DNA of 9,513 nucleotides, taken from the NCBI GenBank assembly GCA_003649715.1, contig QMSS01000050.1, forward strand, positions 1 through 9,513. Reading direction: 5' to 3'. Of the stretch, positions 5,716-9,513 are shown piece after piece. The notes under the pieces are model-generated. The model was not told where the DNA came from, ran no database searches, and saw only the letters and a list, made by a program, of their open reading frames with translations. The translations under genes and the position numbers were made by a program. Positions within the stretch are counted from its first letter, which is position 1. The number at the start of each line of letters is the position of its first letter. The DNA comes from Thermoplasmata archaeon (GTDB taxonomy: Archaea; Thermoplasmatota; E2; DHVEG-1).

Positions 5716-5826
5716 ATGTATGCAATGGCTATGGTCTTAGTTGGTTTTATAACTGGATTATTAACTATGGCTCTTATCAGTTTTTATAAATGGGTTTTGG
5801 AGGTTTGGAATAAAGGGTTTACGTAA
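5716..5826 (+). CDS. 36-residue single-pass membrane microprotein
   Basis: ATG at 5716 follows a purine-rich Shine-Dalgarno (GGGGAGG, 5701-5707) with 8 nt spacing. The peptide opens MYAMAMVLVGFITGLLTMAL and continues ISFYKWVLEVWNKGFT to TAA at 5824-5826. Residues 5-24 form one hydrophobic segment, followed by an aromatic, basic tail (YKWVLEVWNKG) typical of an amphipathic stretch at the membrane surface. Such peptides often act as small subunits or regulators of membrane complexes, but no family is recognisable and no function is assigned. A strong promoter, a good ribosome binding site and a following T-run make expression likely. It converges on rpoN, with 10 nt between the stop codons. Confidence 0.65.
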   Translation: MYAMAMVLVGFITGLLTMALISFYKWVLEVWNKGFT

Positions 5827-5838
5827 AAAACACTTTTT
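5825..5838. terminator. bidirectional T-run terminator between convergent genes
   Basis: AAAAAACACTTTTT gives five T on the plus strand (5834-5838), just after the membrane microprotein gene, and six T on the minus strand (5825-5830), just after rpoN. The short converging gap probably serves both units. Confidence 0.45.
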
Positions 5839-6061
5839 ATTCGTATGGCGCTGCTTCTCTTAATAGGTCAACATGTGATATAATCATTCTTCTGCAGCAG
5901 TAACGCTCTAGTCCAAGATCATCTAGTATCTGTTTAGGCGTTTCCTTTGGTTTTTCACCTGCCTCCACAGCTTTTTTGTACTCCTCATATCTTTTTTTAT
6001 ATTCCTCGTAGAGCGGTCCAATGACTTTTCCGCACGTGAAGCATCTAACTGGTATTATCAT
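5837..6061 (-). CDS. rpoN: DNA-directed RNA polymerase subunit N
   Basis: Archaeal RpoN (eukaryotic Rpb10) is a small zinc protein of the RNA polymerase assembly platform. The product of 74 residues starts [15 protein letters not shown] with zinc ligands Cys7 and Cys10. The second pair is Cys55-Cys56 in [10 protein letters not shown] place the start at 6059-6061: AGGTGA lies about 11 nt upstream and the family begins [12 protein letters not shown] longer frame to 6145 would overlap uS9. The protein is roughly ten residues longer than usual because of a tandem heptad, [14 protein letters not shown] (5969-6010), and extra residues near EKPKETPKQ. The uS9 stop codon lies inside its Shine-Dalgarno, so translation is probably coupled. 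Confidence 0.95.
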   Translation of the reverse strand: MIIPVRCFTCGKVIGPLYEEYKKRYEEYKKAVEAGEKPKETPKQILDDLGLERYCCRRMIISHVDLLREAAPYE

Positions 6062-6071
6062 ATTCTCTTTT

Positions 6072-6476
6072 TCACCTATATGATTTCTGTCTTTTCTTTC
6101 TAGCTCCTCTTCCAAGTGGTTTCTTTGGTTCTTTTTTTCTAGCATCGCTGACCAGCAGGTTTCTGTCGTAGCTTAGAAACAAGGTTTTAAGCTGCGCCTC
6201 TCCTGTGTATTCGACTAGTCCACGTGCTATGGCTGTACGTACCGCATTTGCTTGTCCCATGAACCCTCCACCGCTTACATCTACCTCGATATCTATTTTG
6301 TCCATGTATTTGCCAGCGATTTTAAGTGGTTCCATTATTTTCCATCTAGCGATCTCTGGTTCGTATAGCTCTACTGGTATTTTATTTATCCTAACTCGTC
6401 CTTTTCCTTTTTTTATTGTGGCTCGTGCGATAGCGGTTTTTCTTTTGCCTGCTGAGTTCACAATTTTTTTTGTCAT
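6072..6476 (-). CDS. 30S ribosomal protein S9 (uS9)
   Basis: The 134-residue product is a universal small-subunit protein whose C-terminal tail reaches the P-site tRNA anticodon stem. It shows [20 protein letters not shown] near the N-terminus, the [19 protein letters not shown] segment in the middle, and the basic C-terminal KKRQKSYR ending in the invariant Ser-Tyr-Arg. The length is normal for archaea. The start lies 1 nt after the uL13 stop, and the stop (TGA) overlaps the rpoN ribosome binding site. It is the third gene of the eL18-uL13-uS9-rpoN operon. Confidence 0.96.
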   Translation of the reverse strand: MTKKIVNSAGKRKTAIARATIKKGKGRVRINKIPVELYEPEIARWKIMEPLKIAGKYMDKIDIEVDVSGGGFMGQANAVRTAIARGLVEYTGEAQLKTLFLSYDRNLLVSDARKKEPKKPLGRGARKKRQKSYR

Positions 6477-6477
6477 A

Positions 6478-6891
6478 TTAAAACTCTGCTCCTAGATATT
6501 TTGAGAGTTCTTCGATTGTTATGTAGTTTGCTGGTTGTTTTTTCGCTTCTTCTATGCTCTCGGTTTTTTTTCCTTCTAGTTCTTTTGGTACGCCTATATA
6601 GCATTTTAGTCTTTTTAGAGCTGCTCTTCCATGTGGTGTTTGGTAGGGTATCATGCCACGTACGGTTCTTTTTACTATTCTGTCAGGCATTCGTGGGAAA
6701 AATGGTCCTTTACGGTAGGTTCCAACTTCTCTTTTTTGTTTGTATCTTTTTTTTATAGTCTCTTTTTTGCCGGTTATTATGGCTTTTTCTGAGTTTATAA
6801 CTATTATTTCTTCTCCCTGTAATAGGCGTTTTGCTATATAGGTGCTAAGTCTTCCTAGTATTATTCCTTCTGCATCGATAATTGCAGCCAT
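6478..6891 (-). CDS. 50S ribosomal protein L13 (uL13)
   Basis: This 137-residue large-subunit protein has the expected N-terminal [20 protein letters not shown], followed by [12 protein letters not shown] and the conserved [20 protein letters not shown] and [14 protein letters not shown] segments. The length fits the archaeal family. GGGATGA, which includes the eL18 stop, lies about 7 nt before its ATG and supplies the ribosome binding site. It is the second gene of the operon and nearly abuts uS9. Confidence 0.96.
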   Translation of the reverse strand: MAAIIDAEGIILGRLSTYIAKRLLQGEEIIVINSEKAIITGKKETIKKRYKQKREVGTYRKGPFFPRMPDRIVKRTVRGMIPYQTPHGRAALKRLKCYIGVPKELEGKKTESIEEAKKQPANYITIEELSKYLGAEF

Positions 6892-6897
6892 GTTTTT

Positions 6898-7266
6898 TCA
6901 TCCCAGTATTCTTATGTTTTTTCCAGATGGATTTTGTTTCATTAGATCTTGTATCGTCATGTATTTGCTTCCTGTTTTTTTGATTTTTTCTATTGCTTTT
7001 TTTGAGAACGACCATGCAGCGATGTTTGTCTTTTTTGTTAGATTTCCAGAGGATAATACTTTTCCAGGTATGAGCGCTGTTTCATTTTCTTTTATATATT
7101 TGTCTATTTTGTATAGGTTTACCTGTGGCCAGTTTCTTGATGGTTTTTCTAGTCTTAATGCTATGTCTTTCCATATCGGTGCATCATTTTCATATGATTT
7201 TTTTTTCAGCTCTTGTATTAGGAGTATCAGTTGAGGATTTGTCTTTTTTGTATTTTTATGGGACAT
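6898..7266 (-). CDS. 50S ribosomal protein L18e (eL18)
   Basis: This 122-residue archaeal/eukaryotic large-subunit protein begins MSHKNTKKTNPQLILLIQEL and contains APIWKDIALRLEKPSRNWPQ, VNLYKIDKYIKENETALIPG and KVLSSGNLTKKTNIAAWSFS, the core of the eL18 family, ending in NIRILG. It is the first gene of the operon, followed by uL13, uS9 and rpoN, a common euryarchaeal order. Genes that often precede it elsewhere (uS11, rpoD) are absent; an unrelated ABC operon lies upstream. A GGAG lies 12 nt before the ATG, a rather long spacing. Confidence 0.95.
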   Translation of the reverse strand: MSHKNTKKTNPQLILLIQELKKKSYENDAPIWKDIALRLEKPSRNWPQVNLYKIDKYIKENETALIPGKVLSSGNLTKKTNIAAWSFSKKAIEKIKKTGSKYMTIQDLMKQNPSGKNIRILG

Positions 7267-7295
7267 GATTTTTTATTTCTCCATAATATTTTGTT

Positions 7296-7323
7296 GATAA
7301 AACCCCCATGGATGGGGATTATC
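7296..7323 (-). promoter_or_regulatory. hairpin in the leader of the ribosomal operon
   Basis: GATAA (7296-7300) pairs with TTATC (7319-7323), and between them CCCCA and TGGGG pair around a short TGGA loop (7304-7317). Together these give a stem of about 10 bp with a small internal mismatch. It lies 30-57 nt before the eL18 start, inside the leader expected from the TATA box at 7388-7397. A ribosomal protein binding such a stem could regulate the operon, but this is inference. Confidence 0.4.
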
Positions 7324-7387
7324 GATTTGTTAACAGGTAATTTTGTTTCTATTTCTCTTTTTTAGGTGGAATGGTGAAAGAAAGTAG

Positions 7388-7397
7388 TATTTATAAG
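7388..7397 (-). promoter_or_regulatory. TATA box of the ribosomal protein operon
   Basis: On the minus strand CTTATAAATA is a good archaeal TATA box. It predicts a start near 7367 and a leader of about 100 nt before eL18. This is long for archaea and encloses the hairpin at 7296-7323. No better box lies nearer the gene. Confidence 0.6.
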
Positions 7398-7454
7398 ATT
7401 TATGGGAGATTTTTTTTGGTAATGAAATACACAGGCGGGAAGATATCCTGGTTT

Positions 7455-8243
7455 TTATATCTCTTTTCGTCTGAAAATCCATGTTGCTGTCAACAGAGGA
7501 ACTATAGTCCATAGTAGTAAAGACAACGTTGCATGTTCATAGGATACAACAACATTGTGCGGTATGTTTGTGTTTTCTATTAGAGAGTGTGCTGTTATGG
7601 GGTTGATGAGTTGAATTGAATAAAATAGATCCATGTTCGGTTTTGATCCATCTGACATTAGATAAAATGCTATTCCGACTATCAGGAAAGTCCATATGAT
7701 GGAAAAAAATACCCATGTAAAGATTGCTCCTCCCATAGCCGCTGCTCGGCTTTTAAAGATGGAAGATAAGAGCATTGAGATACTTAGAAATCCTAGCCCA
7801 AGAAGCATGGAGGTGCCAATGAATATCAGATATGCCCCGTAGTTGGGGCTAGGAACGTTGGCAGCGATGACAATGCCTGCTATACCGAATCCTATCAGAA
7901 TAGTGGAGCATATAACACTGCCTAACCCAAGGAATTTCCCCAATATCACTTCATCTCTGGTGACCGGTAGAGATAGAAGAGATGACATTGATCCCCTTTC
8001 TATTTCACCCACTATAGATGCATAGCCTAGCATCAGACCAATTATTGGTATGAAAAATCTTACAACCGTGTTTTCAATAGTCTCGATTGTGCCCTCTAGA
8101 TCCTGCCAGCCTACAAGTATAGAACCAAAATATGATCCTAGAAGTGTTATAACAAGGAAGAGAAGAGAAAAACCTAGAATCCAGTAGTTCCGGATGTTGT
8201 CTAAAAACTCTTTTTTTGCTATGCTTAACACAACTTTTGTCAT
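7455..8243 (-). CDS. ABC-2 type exporter permease
   Basis: The 262-residue protein is an integral membrane permease of the ABC-2 (NatB/NosY-like) type. Six hydrophobic segments lie at about 22-45, 62-78, 103-128, 137-161, 170-195 and 238-256. The cytoplasmic N-terminus is SIAKKEFLDNIRNYW, and the family-typical EIERGSMSSLLSLPVTRDEV (80-99) precedes the third segment, where it contacts the ATPase. Its ATG overlaps the ATPase stop as ATGA, so the two are translated together and probably form a 2+2 transporter. The substrate cannot be told from sequence; antibiotic, lipid, peptide or metal-related export are all possible. Confidence 0.9.
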   Translation of the reverse strand: MTKVVLSIAKKEFLDNIRNYWILGFSLLFLVITLLGSYFGSILVGWQDLEGTIETIENTVVRFFIPIIGLMLGYASIVGEIERGSMSSLLSLPVTRDEVILGKFLGLGSVICSTILIGFGIAGIVIAANVPSPNYGAYLIFIGTSMLLGLGFLSISMLLSSIFKSRAAAMGGAIFTWVFFSIIWTFLIVGIAFYLMSDGSKPNMDLFYSIQLINPITAHSLIENTNIPHNVVVSYEHATLSLLLWTIVPLLTATWIFRRKEI

Positions 8244-9160
8244 GCTCCTTCTACTCCCTCCTCCGTATATTTCATAAAAACCTCTTCCAACGAGGGTTCC
8301 CTAGTGCGAAGATTTATTATCTTACCGCCAGCATTTTCTATAGCTACAACAACCTTGGCTTTCACCCCTGAACTACATATAACATCTACAGTATTTTCCA
8401 GTACATCTATCCCCTCAACTCCCTCCACTTTTTTGATGGCATCTAATATCTGATCTGATATTTTTTCCAGCTCAATACTTATCTTTGGTTTTATGTCTAA
8501 TTTTTTACTAAGATTTTGAACTGTATCCTGCGCTATTAAAACACCTCTGTTTATAATGCCAACTCGGTCACAGATCTCTTGAACCTCACTTAATATGTGT
8601 GAGGAGAGAAAGATGGTTACTCCTCTTCTATTCAACTCTTGGATCTTTTTCCGTATAAGTACAACTCCTCTGGGATCTAAACCAGCGGTTGGCTCATCCA
8701 GTATAAGAAGACGGGGTTCTCCCAGAATGGCTTGTATCATTCCCAGCCGCTGGATCATACCCTTTGAAAACTTACCTACCCTCCTATAAGCCGAGTCTTT
8801 TAACCTGAATTCCTCAAGTAGACTCATACATTCTGCTCTTGAAGCATTTTTGATGTCTGCATAGAAGTAAAGGTTCTGCAGAGCTGTTAGGTTGTCGTAA
8901 AAAGCCACATTCTCAGGTAGATACCCAATATTTCTTTTAACCTCCTTCTCATTTTTTTTAACATCTAACCCATTAATCTTTATCTCACCTGATGATATGT
9001 TGACCAGATGAAGTATAGCCTTTATCGTCGTGGTTTTTCCCGCTCCATTTGGTCCTAGAAACCCAAATATTTCACCTTCTTTAACATTGAAGGATACATT
9101 GTCTACAGCCTTGAACCCCCCATAATGTTTTGTAAGATCATAAACCTCTATCATGTCCAT
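8240..9160 (-). CDS. ABC transporter ATP-binding protein (exporter type)
   Basis: The 306-residue cytoplasmic ATPase drives the permease encoded just downstream. Motifs in order are Walker A GPNGAGKTT (36-44), the Q-loop region YLPEN (80-84, with Glu where many families have Gln, as is common in NatA-like ATPases), signature FSKGMIQR (131-138), Walker B LLILDE (151-156), D-loop GLD (160-162) and the H-loop His188 in FLSSHIL. About 90 residues follow the core, a C-terminal extension usual in the CcmA/NatA group. The ATG at 9158-9160 has AGGTG about 8 nt upstream; a second ATG two codons later is possible. It lies 17 nt after the small ORF that heads the operon. Confidence 0.95.
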   Translation of the reverse strand: MDMIEVYDLTKHYGGFKAVDNVSFNVKEGEIFGFLGPNGAGKTTTIKAILHLVNISSGEIKINGLDVKKNEKEVKRNIGYLPENVAFYDNLTALQNLYFYADIKNASRAECMSLLEEFRLKDSAYRRVGKFSKGMIQRLGMIQAILGEPRLLILDEPTAGLDPRGVVLIRKKIQELNRRGVTIFLSSHILSEVQEICDRVGIINRGVLIAQDTVQNLSKKLDIKPKISIELEKISDQILDAIKKVEGVEGIDVLENTVDVICSSGVKAKVVVAIENAGGKIINLRTREPSLEEVFMKYTEEGVEGA

Positions 9161-9177
9161 AATAAAACACCTACTAC

Positions 9178-9345
9178 CTACTTTCCCATCTGTAATTGTA
9201 TAGTTTTGATACCATTAATTGCATCAATGGATCGCAATGCATATCCTCTTATTCTCTCTGCCATAACATCTCCTAATCTCATATTGCTGTGCATAGTGAT
9301 ATATCGGTGCAAAAAACCACTAACCGCTATAAACATGGGAATCAT
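9178..9345 (-). CDS. 55-residue small protein heading the ABC exporter operon
   Basis: ATG at 9343-9345 has a perfect GGAGG (9356-9360) 10 nt upstream and a TATA box about 63 nt upstream. The peptide starts MIPMFIAVSGFLHRYITMHS and ends INGIKTIQLQMGK with TAG at 9178-9180. The first 12 residues are hydrophobic; the rest is amphipathic and rich in Arg, Met and Ile (MAERIRGYALRSIDAINGIK). I recognise no family. It lies 17 nt before the ATPase, and the ATPase's Shine-Dalgarno directly follows its stop. It may be a leader, a small transporter subunit or a regulator. The plus-strand frame over the same bases lacks such signals. Confidence 0.6.
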   Translation of the reverse strand: MIPMFIAVSGFLHRYITMHSNMRLGDVMAERIRGYALRSIDAINGIKTIQLQMGK

Positions 9346-9403
9346 CTTTTTATTTCCTCCTTTTCTACACCTCTCTATCTGAAGATTGACTATCTAGAAA
9401 CCC

Positions 9404-9413
9404 ATATTTAATA
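9404..9413 (-). promoter_or_regulatory. TATA box of the ABC exporter operon
   Basis: On the minus strand TATTAAATAT predicts transcription from about 9383 and a 38-nt leader to the 55-residue ORF. A run of eight C (9421-9428, G on the coding strand) lies just upstream of the box, where the BRE or a regulator would bind. Confidence 0.55.
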
Positions 9414-9451
9414 CTATACTCCCCCCCCAAAGGTGCTGTTAACTTAAGGTT

Positions 9452-9513
9452 TTTAATCCCATCCCACCTATAACTTGTTGGGTGCACAAATTATGGAATG
9501 GGATGGGATTGAA
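9452..9513. repeat. long imperfect hairpin at the window end
   Basis: AATCCCATCCCA (9455-9466) is perfectly complementary to TGGGATGGGATT (9499-9510). Outer bases extend the stem with a G-T pair, and inward CCTATAA matches TTATGG with one bulge, then TTGT pairs with ACAA. The total stem is over 20 bp with a loop of about seven. It could be a transposon end, a mobile repeat or a transcript structure. It may run past the window. Confidence 0.55.
9493..9513 (+). CDS. possible first codons of a gene leaving the window
   Basis: ATG at 9493 opens MEWDGIE and runs off the window. GGGTG lies about 10 nt upstream, and an AT-rich box (GTTTTTAAT, about 9449-9457) is at a plausible promoter distance, divergent from the ABC operon. 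Since these bases also form the right arm of the hairpin, the call is weak. Confidence 0.15.

Noticed and set aside
6062..6145. Longer RpoN start at 6145
   Set aside because: The extension overlaps uS9 in another frame and adds residues absent from the family; the start at 6061 has a Shine-Dalgarno and the canonical N-terminus.
9125..9382. 85-codon plus-strand ORF over the ABC operon start
   Set aside because: It has no ribosome binding site and is antisense to the 55-residue ORF and the ATPase start, which have clear signals on the minus strand.

Overview
The window looks like a piece of an AT-rich euryarchaeal chromosome. The evidence is an archaeal ribosomal/RNA polymerase cluster (eL18, uL13, uS9, RpoN), archaeal forms of PurD and PyrE, a GPN-loop GTPase, archaeal TATA boxes, near-leaderless starts and T-run terminators. 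A Thermoplasmatota-like lineage is my guess from general gene character only; no rRNA gene is present to place it.

Layout from left to right. Positions 1-802 are an accessory scar: a possible gene end, the remnant of an unrecognised gene on the minus strand, and a 5'-truncated, frameshifted IS6/IS240-type transposase. Positions 828-3692 are a minus-strand operon: pyrE (pyrimidine synthesis), a 10-codon leader ORF, purD (purine synthesis, interrupted by an in-frame TAG at codon 45), a GPN-loop GTPase and a possible 32-residue ORF. Divergent from pyrE is a membrane-anchored winged-helix regulator (3862-4485). Positions 4486-5526 look intergenic, but the minus strand still spells a decayed DUF2178-like membrane protein followed by a decayed XRE-family regulator. 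At 5528-5826 a strong plus-strand promoter with an operator-like palindrome over the expected start site drives two tiny ORFs; the second encodes a 36-residue membrane peptide with a strong Shine-Dalgarno. Positions 5837-7266 are the minus-strand eL18-uL13-uS9-rpoN operon, with a promoter and a leader hairpin upstream. Positions 7455-9345 are a minus-strand ABC exporter operon: a 55-residue ORF, an ATPase and an ABC-2 permease, promoter near 9408. The window ends in a long imperfect hairpin.

Housekeeping genes are intact and tightly packed, with ATGA overlaps, a 1-nt gap and a stop codon inside a Shine-Dalgarno. Damage is concentrated in the accessory genes, which suggests genuine decay there rather than general sequencing error. 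The exception is purD, whose single amber codon could be a mutation, an error, or a recoded (pyrrolysine-type) codon.

The least explained parts are the promoter-operator-microprotein unit at 5528-5826, the small ORF heading the ABC operon, the purD amber codon and the terminal hairpin.
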